The notes below the pieces were generated by a model that saw only the letters and a program-made list of their open reading frames with translations, did no database searches and was not told the DNA's origin. The position numbers were made by a program, and so were the translations under genes. Below are positions 1 to 8,347 of a stretch of DNA of 38,216 nt, one piece after another. The DNA is from JARYLZ01 sp964388275 (GTDB lineage Bacteria; Bacteroidota; Ignavibacteria; SZUA-365). The first letter of the stretch is position 1, and every line of letters starts with the position of its first letter. The stretch covers positions 1-38,216 of the forward strand of contig CAYLZD010000035.1 of NCBI GenBank assembly GCA_964388275.1. The letters run 5' to 3'.

Positions 1-48
1 ACAACAATTCTCCATAAAATGCAAACTATATAACGCTCTTGTTAGTAT

Positions 49-1164
49 ATGAAAAGGATAATCGAAGCCATGCCGTTTGCGGTGATGCTTCTTTTTGCGC
101 TTGGAATTTCATCTGCCCACGCTCAAAATCTCGGCAGCGAAGCCGCCAATCGATGGCTGGCAAAACAGAAAATGTTGCCGCCGAACCCGTATTTCCAATC
201 TATCAATATCGCGCAGATAGAAGAGACCAGATCTTTGAATATCATTCTCGGTCAGGTGAGAATACTCCGCGATACAGGCTGGGATGCCCCGTTATGGGCG
301 AATTTCAATTATGATTACAACAATCTGAGGCCGTTATTCCAGTATAATTCCCAGGTTTATGTCGATTCCGTAATCACGGATCCGTTTCATTTGAATCAAG
401 GGGATACGTTGAATTATCATCTCGATTTCGGCTTTCTACCGCCGCCGTCACTCGATACGAATGCGGTATTCGTCAACACCATACGTTTCGAGGATTCCCT
501 GGAATATACCATAGATCTGATTACCGTTCCGGACAACAACCGTATTGTCCTGCTGGACAGCATGAGATTCGGTAAAAGCGATTCTCTATATGAATGGATT
601 GTAGATATTCTCACATATTCGGCCGGATTTCAACACGGCAGCCCGTTTAATCCTGTTTTTATAGCCGACAGCACATTCTCAAATACTGAGTGCAGGTTGA
701 GACTGCTTGTCAATTTCATGGGACCATACGAACATAGATGGATAGAGCGGTATGACGGCTATGAGCTCTTTCTTGATATGATCAGGGATTCGGTCTTCCT
801 GGCCGAGGTGGAATATGTCAGGAGCTTGATTGTAGCCTCATTGGGCGACACGCTTGAAAAACCCGAACCGCCTCGCCTCACTCGAGAAAAAGGAGTTCAG
901 AATAAAATCCCATTCGCGCTGTATCCGCTTACCATAAATGATATGGCATATATACAGCTGGGTCCGACTCATTATAAATCATTGACATTGAAATTATACG
1001 ACAACAAGGGTAGCGTTGTGGATAAAATGACGATTACAATGCCTGGTGACGGAATATTCACACGCGCAATTGAGTGCGGTCATTATCCCAGCGGCACATA
1101 TCATTTTGTAATCATCGCGCCGGATAATAGTTATTCGATTACGAAGGCGACCATTTTGCATTAA
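49..1164 (+). CDS. Secreted protein of unknown function with a degenerate T9SS-like C-terminus
   Basis: The 371-residue product starts with a clear signal peptide (MKRIIEAMPF, then a hydrophobic stretch ending in SSAHAQ at about residue 26), so it is exported. I recognise no domain in the middle, which is rich in aromatic residues and aspartate. The last 85 or so residues follow the beta-sandwich pattern of a T9SS sorting domain: LTLKLYDNKG, then SGTYHFVII and a short basic end. The usual YPNP motif is replaced by YPLTIND, so recognition by T9SS is only possible. There is no Shine-Dalgarno; TATAAC at 29-34 could be a -10 box giving a very short leader. The codons are visibly more AT-rich than in most other genes here, which may reflect transfer or low expression. 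It converges on the DUF4397 gene. Confidence 0.8.
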   Translation: MKRIIEAMPFAVMLLFALGISSAHAQNLGSEAANRWLAKQKMLPPNPYFQSINIAQIEETRSLNIILGQVRILRDTGWDAPLWANFNYDYNNLRPLFQYNSQVYVDSVITDPFHLNQGDTLNYHLDFGFLPPPSLDTNAVFVNTIRFEDSLEYTIDLITVPDNNRIVLLDSMRFGKSDSLYEWIVDILTYSAGFQHGSPFNPVFIADSTFSNTECRLRLLVNFMGPYEHRWIERYDGYELFLDMIRDSVFLAEVEYVRSLIVASLGDTLEKPEPPRLTREKGVQNKIPFALYPLTINDMAYIQLGPTHYKSLTLKLYDNKGSVVDKMTITMPGDGIFTRAIECGHYPSGTYHFVIIAPDNSYSITKATILH

Positions 1165-1251
1165 TCGAGTTATTTCAAACTAATTTGGTTGAATATTATG
1201 AGTGCAAATATTAAATCATATGTCGCTTTTTTCGCTATAATAATTGGCATT

Positions 1252-1291
1252 AACCCTCCCCATTGCTGGGGAGGGTCGGAAGTGGAGGGTT
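1252..1291. terminator. Strong hairpin between convergent genes (terminator or REP-like palindrome)
   Basis: ACCCTCCCC (1253-1261) and GGGGAGGGT (1268-1276) form a perfect 9-bp stem with a 6-nt loop. A second copy of the right arm, GGAGGGTT at 1284-1291, can pair with AACCCTCC at 1252-1259, so two alternative hairpins compete. It sits between the 3' ends of two convergent genes and probably stops transcription both ways. There is no long T-run, so a REP-like dispersed repeat is an alternative. Confidence 0.5.
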
Positions 1292-1318
1292 GATTTATGC
1301 CGGGTGTATTGCAAAAGT

Positions 1319-2356
1319 TTATCGAAGCACGGAAACCATCGTGGATGTGATGCCGATAGAAGTACTTAGAACAACCCGGTAGATTCCTGTGGACAAGCCC
1401 GCAAAACTCAAAGCCGCATCGTATTGACCGGGTGCGAGCTGTCCACGATCAACGGAATAAATCACACGACCGCTGAGGTCGAATACACTAAGCGTCACTG
1501 CAGCATCACGTTCAATGCTGAAACGCAAGTTGGTTTGCCCGCGTGCAGGATTGGGATAAGCCGTGAGGGAATGTGCGGGCAGGGGCGCGCTTTCGCGTGG
1601 AACCGAAGTGACCGCGGAAAGAGGAATCACAGTGCCATCGGGCAAGGCCGCGAACAGTCCGAACGCCTGGCCGTTCAAGTTGGCGGCCGGATTCAGGAAG
1701 CCCGAGGCGAAGACCAGGGCGGCGCCGCCGCCGAGGGACGAAAGATCGGCGGTGAAGCTGGCCACTATGATGCTGTTGTCGGCGGCCGGCGTGATGTCGA
1801 TAGTGTAGCTGCCTGCGGGAACCGACAAGTAAGGAGTCATGTCGCCGTAGGCGGCGTCGTCGACCAGCGTGCCTATGCCTCGCGCGATCACGTCCACAGC
1901 CGGGGCATCGCTGGCGCCGTGCAGCACCTTCAGATCCACTTCACCGGCATTCATGGCGCTCTCGCGGGCATCGTCTGCGGTAAGTATTGTGAAAGCTATG
2001 TTCTTCATATCCGGATTCGCTGCAAACATCGCCGGATTGAGCACACCGTTGGCGATGGCTATGTATTTCTTTCCGTCGTCAAGCGTAGGAGTGAAGGTGG
2101 CGATGATGTCCTGCGAACCTGTGCTGTTTGCCGGAGCCACGCCGATCGAGAGTTGCACACCTGCGGGCACGTCCACGAATGGTGTTGCCGCGCGGAAGGT
2201 GAAGTCATCGAGCAGAAGACTGCCGTTGAGGTAGACGTCCACCTGGGCCGTGGCCGGATCAGCCGCGTTGTGTACGACTTGCAGGCGGGCCTGCTGGGCG
2301 TTCAGGGCTACGGCAGAGAATAACACTGCAAGCATCAATGGGATGGTGTATTTCAT
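1319..2356 (-). CDS. DUF4397 domain protein, T9SS type A cargo
   Basis: The 345-residue product begins MKYTIPLMLAVLF and has a signal peptide ending near LNAQQA. I chose the ATG at 2356, not the upstream one at 2404, because GAGGCGACC precedes it and the signal peptide starts there. Two DUF4397 units follow: one opens with LQVVHNAADPATAQVDVYL and the second with LKVLHGASDAPAVDV. This is a family of secreted beta-sandwich proteins whose function is not settled. The last 80 or so residues are a typical T9SS type A sorting domain (AYPNPARG, LSVFDLSGRVIY, LSTGIYRVVL, basic end). It should therefore cross the outer membrane by T9SS and be processed by a PorU sortase such as the one encoded at 26.3-30.4 kb. 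Confidence 0.9.
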   Translation of the reverse strand: MKYTIPLMLAVLFSAVALNAQQARLQVVHNAADPATAQVDVYLNGSLLLDDFTFRAATPFVDVPAGVQLSIGVAPANSTGSQDIIATFTPTLDDGKKYIAIANGVLNPAMFAANPDMKNIAFTILTADDARESAMNAGEVDLKVLHGASDAPAVDVIARGIGTLVDDAAYGDMTPYLSVPAGSYTIDITPAADNSIIVASFTADLSSLGGGAALVFASGFLNPAANLNGQAFGLFAALPDGTVIPLSAVTSVPRESAPLPAHSLTAYPNPARGQTNLRFSIERDAAVTLSVFDLSGRVIYSVDRGQLAPGQYDAALSFAGLSTGIYRVVLSTSIGITSTMVSVLR

Positions 2357-2543
2357 GGTCGCCTCGCGTATGATTGTAACTGATGTGAATTGTAGAAAAA
2401 TCAATGAATGTCAAAAATATATGATCTGAAACATAGACAATAACTGAACAGCAGGCGGTATGGCAAGGTTCCCAAGTCTGAGCTGCGCAAGCGCGCGAGC
2501 CGCAGTGTGAAATAAAAAAGCTGCACAGCGACAATGTAGATCC

Positions 2544-2572
2544 TTGCATCTCCGATGAACATTAACTATTAT
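2544..2572 (+). promoter_or_regulatory. Possible sigma70-type promoter for the DUF4291 gene
   Basis: TTGCAT (2544-2549) and TATTAT (2567-2572) are separated by 17 nt. The -10 matches the consensus at 5 of 6 positions, the -35 at only 3. Transcription would begin about 8 nt before the ATG at 2587, giving an almost leaderless mRNA, which fits the absence of a Shine-Dalgarno. Confidence 0.35.
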
Positions 2573-2586
2573 CAAAACAATACCTT

Positions 2587-3246
2587 ATGAGTAATCCAGG
2601 AAATTTCGATAGAATTCATCGGCCATACCGGGAAATCCGCGCGGTGTATGATGAAAATTCTGTGCGTGTTTACTTCGCGATGCCGAACCGCATCGCCGAC
2701 TCCTTGCTGGGCGCGCAGAAGCTCGTTGCGCCGTTCAGCTTTACGAAGAAAGCGACCTGGATCAAGCCATCGTTTCTTTGGACCATGAAGAGGACCAAAT
2801 GGGGAGAGTATTCGCGTATTGGAAAGCATGGCACAAGGGGTGAAAACCGCAACGATGCGACAGTTATCGGGCTTCTCATCGAGCGTGACGGGTTTGAAGA
2901 ACTTCTGCGGCGATGCGTTGTCATAAATCATGAAGACCATAGTGAGATAGAGCTGCATATATGGCAAAGGATTCTAGAAGCCGCGGATGGCTTCGTTCAA
3001 TGGGACCCGGAGAAGGATTTCCATGGAAACAGACAGCCGTATCGAGCAATTCAGATCGGATTGAAACCCACGGCGCTTCCCATTTTGAACGAAGCCATCG
3101 TCCGCATGGATGCGATGACCGGGCTAATTCGCAAGATTGTGGATTCGCAGGTCATAGAGGGGAAAATCGAACTGCTTCCTGACGAACGTCCATATCCGGT
3201 GTCTGCGGAGCTGTATATGCATCTCCATATGCGGGATGTGAAGTAA
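2587..3246 (+). CDS. DUF4291 family protein
   Basis: The 219-residue product has no signal peptide and should be cytoplasmic. It matches DUF4291 as I know it: an N-terminal REIRAVYDENSVRVYFA, then FTKKATWIKPSFLWTMKR, a GYS-like turn and IERDGFEELL, and a C-terminal IQIGLKPTALPIL segment. The length fits the family. No biochemical role is assigned to it that I can state with confidence. The family is scattered across bacteria and some eukaryotes, which suggests horizontal spread. The start lacks a Shine-Dalgarno. The gene is not clearly in an operon; the next recognisable gene starts 159 nt downstream. Confidence 0.85.
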   Translation: MSNPGNFDRIHRPYREIRAVYDENSVRVYFAMPNRIADSLLGAQKLVAPFSFTKKATWIKPSFLWTMKRTKWGEYSRIGKHGTRGENRNDATVIGLLIERDGFEELLRRCVVINHEDHSEIELHIWQRILEAADGFVQWDPEKDFHGNRQPYRAIQIGLKPTALPILNEAIVRMDAMTGLIRKIVDSQVIEGKIELLPDERPYPVSAELYMHLHMRDVK

Positions 3247-3260
3247 CACGATCACTGAAC

Positions 3261-3386
3261 GTGGTGAAGAAAATCGAGGAGCAAGCAGTAGATGTGTACA
3301 GGAGGCACCTGCCTGAAGTCTGGTTCGTCACCGGACTGCTGGCGGATCTCAGCATATGGAACAGCGAAAATGCTATATTTCGCTGA
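3261..3386 (+). CDS. Possible 41-residue ORF of unknown function
   Basis: A GTG-initiated frame runs from 3261 to the TGA at 3386 and encodes a protein-like sequence beginning VVKKIEEQAVDVYRRHLPEV. It has no Shine-Dalgarno. The frame is open a little upstream into the end of the DUF4291 gene, so it could be the tail of a decayed gene. I recognise no family, and chance is not excluded. Confidence 0.2.
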   Translation: MVKKIEEQAVDVYRRHLPEVWFVTGLLADLSIWNSENAIFR

Positions 3387-3405
3387 TAACGAATGTTAAC
3401 CCGAT

Positions 3406-4017
3406 ATGACCGGTTCAGCTTACGACTACTTCATGTACTTTCTCGAGAAGCATTCGCTGAGATCGAGACGCGAAAGACTCCTCTCGGGTCTGTCGGGCAA
3501 GGTCCTCGAAGTCGGAGTAGGCACCGGCGCCAATTTTGAACACTACGGCGAAGATATAGAACTAACAGGAATTGAACCCTCGCCCTGCATGTTGCCTAAG
3601 GCGGAGAGCAGGAGGAACAGAATAATGTTCCCCGACCGCATCACACTGCACAATATCGGGTGCGGGTATCCGGAAATGGAAAAACTCATGGCTGACGGAT
3701 CTCTCGATGCCGTGGTCTGCACGCTCGTTCTCTGCACCATTCCGGATCCGGAGAGAGCATTGTCCAATTTCAAGAAATGGTTGAAACCGGGCGGACGGCT
3801 GTTGATACTCGAGCACATAAGAGGACGAAACCGCTTCTACGGGAAAGTCCTGGACGTCCTGAATCCTGCATGGGAAAAGATGGCCGAGGGATGCAGGTTG
3901 AACCGCAACACGGATAAGATCATCGCCGAAGCCGGATTCCGGGTGCTCCGCGAGGATAGATTCAATCTGTTCCTGCCTTTTTCTGAAGCGGAATACGAGA
4001 AGCCCCTAAATGCCTGA
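3406..4017 (+). CDS. Class I SAM-dependent methyltransferase
   Basis: The 203-residue product has the class I methyltransferase core. Motif I is VLEVGVGTGANFEHY at about residues 33-47, the acidic end of strand 2 is GIEPS (about 56-60), and the post-motif strand is DAVVCTLVLCTIPD, followed by LKPGGRLLILEHI. The mix of VGVGTGAN with a short N-terminal helix (YFLEKHSLRSRRERLL) resembles small UbiE/METTL7-like enzymes that act on lipids or quinones, but the substrate cannot be read from sequence. The coding end overlaps the upstream ATG of the next methyltransferase (4010) by 8 nt, so the two are probably co-translated. There is no obvious Shine-Dalgarno. Confidence 0.85.
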   Translation: MTGSAYDYFMYFLEKHSLRSRRERLLSGLSGKVLEVGVGTGANFEHYGEDIELTGIEPSPCMLPKAESRRNRIMFPDRITLHNIGCGYPEMEKLMADGSLDAVVCTLVLCTIPDPERALSNFKKWLKPGGRLLILEHIRGRNRFYGKVLDVLNPAWEKMAEGCRLNRNTDKIIAEAGFRVLREDRFNLFLPFSEAEYEKPLNA

Positions 4018-4027
4018 GGGAAAAGCA

Positions 4028-5008
4028 ATGGAACGCGTCGAGGGCTGTCTTTTCTGCGGCGGGACCCGCCTCGTACCCTTCGCCACGGCGAGATACTGGA
4101 CCGTGGTCCCCCTCGCCTACGAAGAGTGCGCGGCCTGCGGCCTGGTCTTCTGCAATCCCATGCCCGGCCTGGATATCATTATCGAGGGCAACCGCGCGCT
4201 CGACATACTGCAACCGACGCGCGGGACTTTCACGCAGTACCACGGGGGCTGGGATTTCGCCGCCTGGTTGCGGAAATTCAAATCCTCGGGTACTCTGCTT
4301 GACATCGGCTGCGCTCAGGGTTTCTTCATCAAGGGCGTCGAGGAGAACTCGGCATGGCGGGCCGAAGGGCTCGACATACTCGACAGCGCGGTTGGATTCG
4401 CGCGATCGAGACTGGGTTTGACGGTGCATCACGGGACATTGGACGCGTTCGCCGGAGGCGCGCCGCGCTATGACATGCTCCGCATGAACAACGTGATCGA
4501 ACACGTGCAGGATCCGCGGCGTTTCCTAGCCATGTCGCATGCGCTTCTGAAGCCCGGCGGCCGCGTTTACTGCTCGACGCCTAACGGAATTCAGGACGGC
4601 GCCGTGCTGCGCACGGCCAACAGGCGCGGATATGAGATGAACCTGCTGGAAAACCATTTCCATCTGTACAGGCCCGCCACGCTGCGGCGGATTTTCGAGG
4701 CCTGCGGTTTCCGGGTGCGCCGCCATTATCTGCAGGATATCAGCCATACCCTGAGCGATTTCGGGGTATTGCCGGGGCTTCGCCCGCCGGATTTTCGCGA
4801 GGAGCATTCCCTTGAATACTTCAGGGACAAACGCGCGCCGGAGTTCGTCATCAGCGATGAGGAAATCCGGTCGTATCACAGCCGGCTGGCTTCAAACGAA
4901 ACGATGCGACGAATGATGAGCGCCGTGAAGAAAGGCCTGAACCTGCGCCTGCCCGCATCAGCACGTATCGGACATCAGCAGTACCTGTACGCCGAGAAGT
5001 CAGCGTGA
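4028..5008 (+). CDS. Class I SAM-dependent methyltransferase with N-terminal zinc ribbon
   Basis: The 326-residue product carries two Cys pairs near the N-terminus, CLFC (7-10) and CAAC (34-37), which should bind one zinc. The methyltransferase core follows: LLDIGCAQGFFIKG at about 90-103, GLDIL, NNVIEHVQDP and LKPGGRVYCSTPNG. This architecture is common in enzymes that methylate sugars of surface glycans or nucleotide sugars, but the substrate is an inference. I prefer the ATG at 4028 because GAGGG lies 7 nt upstream; an in-frame ATG at 4010 would add six residues and overlap the previous stop. A hairpin at 5014-5046 follows the stop. Confidence 0.85.
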   Translation: MERVEGCLFCGGTRLVPFATARYWTVVPLAYEECAACGLVFCNPMPGLDIIIEGNRALDILQPTRGTFTQYHGGWDFAAWLRKFKSSGTLLDIGCAQGFFIKGVEENSAWRAEGLDILDSAVGFARSRLGLTVHHGTLDAFAGGAPRYDMLRMNNVIEHVQDPRRFLAMSHALLKPGGRVYCSTPNGIQDGAVLRTANRRGYEMNLLENHFHLYRPATLRRIFEACGFRVRRHYLQDISHTLSDFGVLPGLRPPDFREEHSLEYFRDKRAPEFVISDEEIRSYHSRLASNETMRRMMSAVKKGLNLRLPASARIGHQQYLYAEKSA

Positions 5009-5013
5009 TGGAG

Positions 5014-5046
5014 CGCGGAATTGTTCGAGACTTGCTGAATTCCGCG
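5014..5046 (+). terminator. Hairpin after the methyltransferase pair
   Basis: CGCGGAATT (5014-5022) and AATTCCGCG (5038-5046) form a perfect 9-bp stem with a 15-nt loop just downstream of the stop at 5008. There is no T-run, so it may act as an mRNA 3' stabiliser or a factor-dependent stop. Confidence 0.4.
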
Positions 5047-5420
5047 GGAGATGAATGCAGGAACGCTTCGCCTGAATCGATGAAAGCAGGAGTGCGGCGC
5101 TGCTGACAGCCCTCGGTGAAGGCAGGGCTACCTCACCGGATTAAGCGTATTGACGCGCAGCGGAGAGCGCGTTGATACCGGTGTTGCATGAAACATGCAC
5201 TACAATTATTTTCATCATGAATTTGTAATCAAAGCGAAGCAATTGACGCACAGGCTCGTTGCTGACTAGTGTTCGGAAAGGTGTTTCTTCGCGACCGGGT
5301 TGAAGCCCCTGTTGTGTGCCGCGACCTTGATTGGGATTGGTACAGGCCGGAGAAATCCGACGTCACGGTATCAGAGATGCCTTTAGATACAAACGCCGAT
5401 CAACTCTTAAGGAAAACGTC
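5047..5420. other. Intergenic region with a short dyad
   Basis: I see no gene in this 370-nt stretch. TGCATG AAA CATGCA at 5185-5199 is a perfect 6-bp dyad with a 3-nt centre and could be an operator or a small hairpin. Weak -35-like TTGACG boxes occur at 5150-5155 and near 5250, but no convincing -10 follows. An open frame extends the next gene upstream to 5331, but the strong ribosome site and the signal peptide place the true start at 5421. Confidence 0.4.
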
Positions 5421-8261
5421 ATGAAAACAAAATCAGCAAACGGACATCCATTCATCGTCACGCCTGTGCTTGGGACGCTCCCGCGCACGTTGTTCGCCCT
5501 GATGATCGTTTTCGCCTTCATTCTTCCTGCAGGCCATGCCGAGAGGAACACTCTCCGGTCGGCAAATCCCTCTGAACCATATTCTTCGTCGAAGGTCAGC
5601 CCGGGCGGGCCGTCCGCCGTCCGTTCATTCCCGGATGTAAGTCGTTTGTCCGTCTTCAGTGCTGGCGACTGCAGTGCGGCAGGACAACTTTCGCGACCGA
5701 CTTCAACCGCGCAGACCGGTTGGGACTCTGTATTCTTCGCGGCGGGAACAAACGGTGACGTATATGCCGTTGCGGTGAGCGGTTCGTGCATCTATATCGG
5801 GGGCGAATTCAAGACCGCCGGTTCCGCTCTTGTGAGGAATATTGCTTGCTGGAACGGCAGCTCATGGTCCTCAATGGGAGGCGGGCTCGACGGTGCGGTT
5901 TATGACCTTGAAGTCATCGGGAATGAAGTATACGCTGCCGGCAAATTCACGCACGCGGACACGCTCACGGTAAATTATATTGCGCGTTGGAACGGCAGCA
6001 GCTGGTCGGCTGTCGGTGGAGGGATGGATCAGCGGGTGTATGCACTCGCATCTTCAGGGACCGACCTGTACGCCGGGGGGCGTTTCGACATGGCCGGGTC
6101 AACAACCGCTCATAATATAGCCAGATGGAACGGTACGGCATGGTCGGCTTTGGGAAACGGAACGAATGGAGATGTTCATACGATAGCGGTGTCCGGAGTC
6201 GACGTTTTTGCCGGTGGGGAATTCACTTCCGCCTCTTCTACAGGCGCAAATAACATAGCGAGATGGAACGGCAGCTCATGGTCGGCCTTAGGTTCAGGGA
6301 CGGACGGCATGGTCAACAGCATACTCATAGCAGGAAACGCGGTTTATGCAGGCGGAGAGTTTTCAACAGCGGGCGGCCAACCGGCGGCCGGTATCGCAAA
6401 GTGGAACGGCAGCGCTTGGTCGGCCCTCGGAAGCGGCGTGGACGATTACGTGCATGCATTGGCAGTGATAGGATCCGACTTGTATGTTGGCGGAGAATTC
6501 GACAATGCTGGAGGGAATCCCGCGAACCGGGTGGCTCGCTGGAACGGCTCTTCGTGGTCGTCTTTGAGCAGCGGATGCCAGGGATCGGTTCTTACATTGC
6601 TCGCGGATGTGGGCAAACTCTACGTGGGAGGCGAATTCAAATACGCAGGTATCTGCGCAGCCGGCGGCATCGCTGTTTGGACTGGTGCTAAATGGTCGCC
6701 TGTCGATCGCATGGGTCAGGGCTTTGACAACTACGTGCGCACGATTGCGCACAACGGAAACCACGTGTACGTCGGAGGTGATTTTGCGCTGGCCGACAGC
6801 ATCGTGGCCCGTGGAATAGTCCGCTGGAACGGTTCCGCTTGGCAGCAACTCTCAGGAGGTTTACATGGCACGGCCGCATCCTTGGCCGCAAAAGGTGGGA
6901 GCATTTATGTCGGCGGATCTTTTGATACAGCGGGAAATGTGGCAGCCGGCAACATTGCATCCTGGAACGGCAACTGGTCTTCGCTTGGCACCGGCAGCAA
7001 CAATGGAACCAACGGCAGCGTTCTTGCGGTGGCCGTGATCGCCGACACGGTGTACGCAGGAGGCGATTTTATGAATGCCGGAGGTGTTTCCGCGGCGAGG
7101 ATATCTAAATGGAATGGAAGCGCATGGTCGGCTCTCGGCAGCGGTGCGAACAACACAGTCCGGGCACTGGCCGCGATCGGTTCCGACTTGTATGCCGGCG
7201 GATCTTTTACCAGCGCAGGAGGCATCGCGGCCAACAGGATAGCAAAATGGAACGGCAATGGCTGGTCGCCGCTAGGCGCGGGACTCAACGGCGATGTGTT
7301 TGCTCTTGCCGCATCGGACAGTTTCTTGTATGCGGGGGGAATGTTCACAAGCGCCGGAGGCAGTCCGGCCAACAATATCGCCAGGTGGGACGGAAGAAAC
7401 TGGAGCGCTCTCGGCAGCGGACTCGATGGCGGTCTGCTGCCTGTGGTGTACGGCATCGCGGTTCACGGCGGCAATGTTTATGCCTGTGGAAGCTTCAACC
7501 GAGCGGGAGGCGCGCCGGCGAATAGGATAGCGCGGTGGGATGGAATTGCATGGCTGCCTTTGGGTGAGGGATTGAATGCTCCGGCGTTCAGCGTTGCCGT
7601 CGTGCCTGGCGCAGTTTTTACGGGAGGAATTTTCACTACCGCAGGGATCCGACCTTCAAGCTATATCGCGAGGTTTGATTCATCCGCCATACCTGTGAAG
7701 TACCTGCGTTTCGATGCCATCGATGAAGGAGAAGCCGTGAGGCTTCTCTGGACTACCGTTGCAGAAAACGGCAGTCTCGGATTCACTGTGGAAAGAATGA
7801 GCTCCGGGGAGACCGGATTCAACCCGCTTGCATTTGTCACAAAAGGTCAGTGTCACGGAATCTTGAACGAGTACGAATATCTAGATGCGGATGCTCCGGC
7901 CGACAGCGACCTCATCTATCGGTTGAAACAGATTGATTACAGCGGAGACTTCGCCTTCAGTCCGACCATGCTGGTGAAACGCGCGTTTCCGGAAACGGTT
8001 TCACTCCATTGCAGTCCGAATCCATTCAGCGGCGCCGCGGATATTATTTACACGCTCGATTGCCGCACAGCTAAAAACTACTCACTCATCGTGTACGATG
8101 GATTGGGCCGGCTGGTGCGGATTCTAAAACGATCAGCTGCTGCTTTGCCGGGGATGCATACCACGCGCTTTGATGCAACGGGCCTGCCTGCTGGAATGTA
8201 CGTTTGCATCTTGAGCGGACCGGGCACAGCTTTGTCGCGTCCCCTGTTGCATATCAGATGA
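5421..8261 (+). CDS. Large secreted protein with 14 propeller-like repeats, T9SS type A cargo
   Basis: The 946-residue product starts at the ATG preceded by AAGGA (5409-5413). Its signal peptide has a long charged and polar start, then a hydrophobic run ending in ILPAGHA. From about residue 112 there are 14 tandem units of about 46 residues. Each follows the plan of a GDVYALAV-like strand, LYAGGEF, TAGG, NIARWNG, then WSALGSG. These resemble Kelch or beta-propeller blades and suggest an adhesin or ligand-binding surface protein. A fibronectin-like segment (LRFDAIDEGEAVRLLWTT) common in FCB secreted proteins comes next, then a T9SS sorting domain (CSPNPFSGAADIIY, LIVYDGLGRLVRI, LPAGMYVCIL). 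The ligand is unknown. Confidence 0.9.
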   Translation: MKTKSANGHPFIVTPVLGTLPRTLFALMIVFAFILPAGHAERNTLRSANPSEPYSSSKVSPGGPSAVRSFPDVSRLSVFSAGDCSAAGQLSRPTSTAQTGWDSVFFAAGTNGDVYAVAVSGSCIYIGGEFKTAGSALVRNIACWNGSSWSSMGGGLDGAVYDLEVIGNEVYAAGKFTHADTLTVNYIARWNGSSWSAVGGGMDQRVYALASSGTDLYAGGRFDMAGSTTAHNIARWNGTAWSALGNGTNGDVHTIAVSGVDVFAGGEFTSASSTGANNIARWNGSSWSALGSGTDGMVNSILIAGNAVYAGGEFSTAGGQPAAGIAKWNGSAWSALGSGVDDYVHALAVIGSDLYVGGEFDNAGGNPANRVARWNGSSWSSLSSGCQGSVLTLLADVGKLYVGGEFKYAGICAAGGIAVWTGAKWSPVDRMGQGFDNYVRTIAHNGNHVYVGGDFALADSIVARGIVRWNGSAWQQLSGGLHGTAASLAAKGGSIYVGGSFDTAGNVAAGNIASWNGNWSSLGTGSNNGTNGSVLAVAVIADTVYAGGDFMNAGGVSAARISKWNGSAWSALGSGANNTVRALAAIGSDLYAGGSFTSAGGIAANRIAKWNGNGWSPLGAGLNGDVFALAASDSFLYAGGMFTSAGGSPANNIARWDGRNWSALGSGLDGGLLPVVYGIAVHGGNVYACGSFNRAGGAPANRIARWDGIAWLPLGEGLNAPAFSVAVVPGAVFTGGIFTTAGIRPSSYIARFDSSAIPVKYLRFDAIDEGEAVRLLWTTVAENGSLGFTVERMSSGETGFNPLAFVTKGQCHGILNEYEYLDADAPADSDLIYRLKQIDYSGDFAFSPTMLVKRAFPETVSLHCSPNPFSGAADIIYTLDCRTAKNYSLIVYDGLGRLVRILKRSAAALPGMHTTRFDATGLPAGMYVCILSGPGTALSRPLLHIR
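5754..7680 (+). repeat. 14 tandem coding repeats of about 138 nt
   Basis: Fourteen consecutive units, nearly all 46 codons long, are in register. Each contains a GG-F-AG turn and an (A/V)RWNG-SWS-LG-G motif. Units 7, 9 and 12 carry small insertions or deletions at the inter-unit loop, and the last unit is degenerate. The count of 14 would suit two seven-bladed propellers or one 14-bladed ring. Confidence 0.85.
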
Positions 8262-8347
8262 CGAAACGCGCAAAGAAAACAGCTGACCGATCCTACTGCA
8301 GATAGCGGCGCCCCAGGAAACTAAGCGGCAACGTAAGCGCTACGCGG

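Noticed and set aside
2373..2420. TTGACA on the minus strand upstream of the DUF4397 gene
   Set aside because: The nearest good -10 (TACAAT) is only about 14 nt away, too short for a standard sigma70 spacer.
5150..5178. Promoter TTGACG-17-TGATAC before the repeat-protein gene
   Set aside because: The -10 matches at only about half the positions and lies 240 nt from the start codon. It is too weak to list as a feature.
5754..7680. CRISPR-like or satellite repeat
   Set aside because: The periodic sequence is a single in-frame coding repeat with divergent codons, not identical repeats with spacers.
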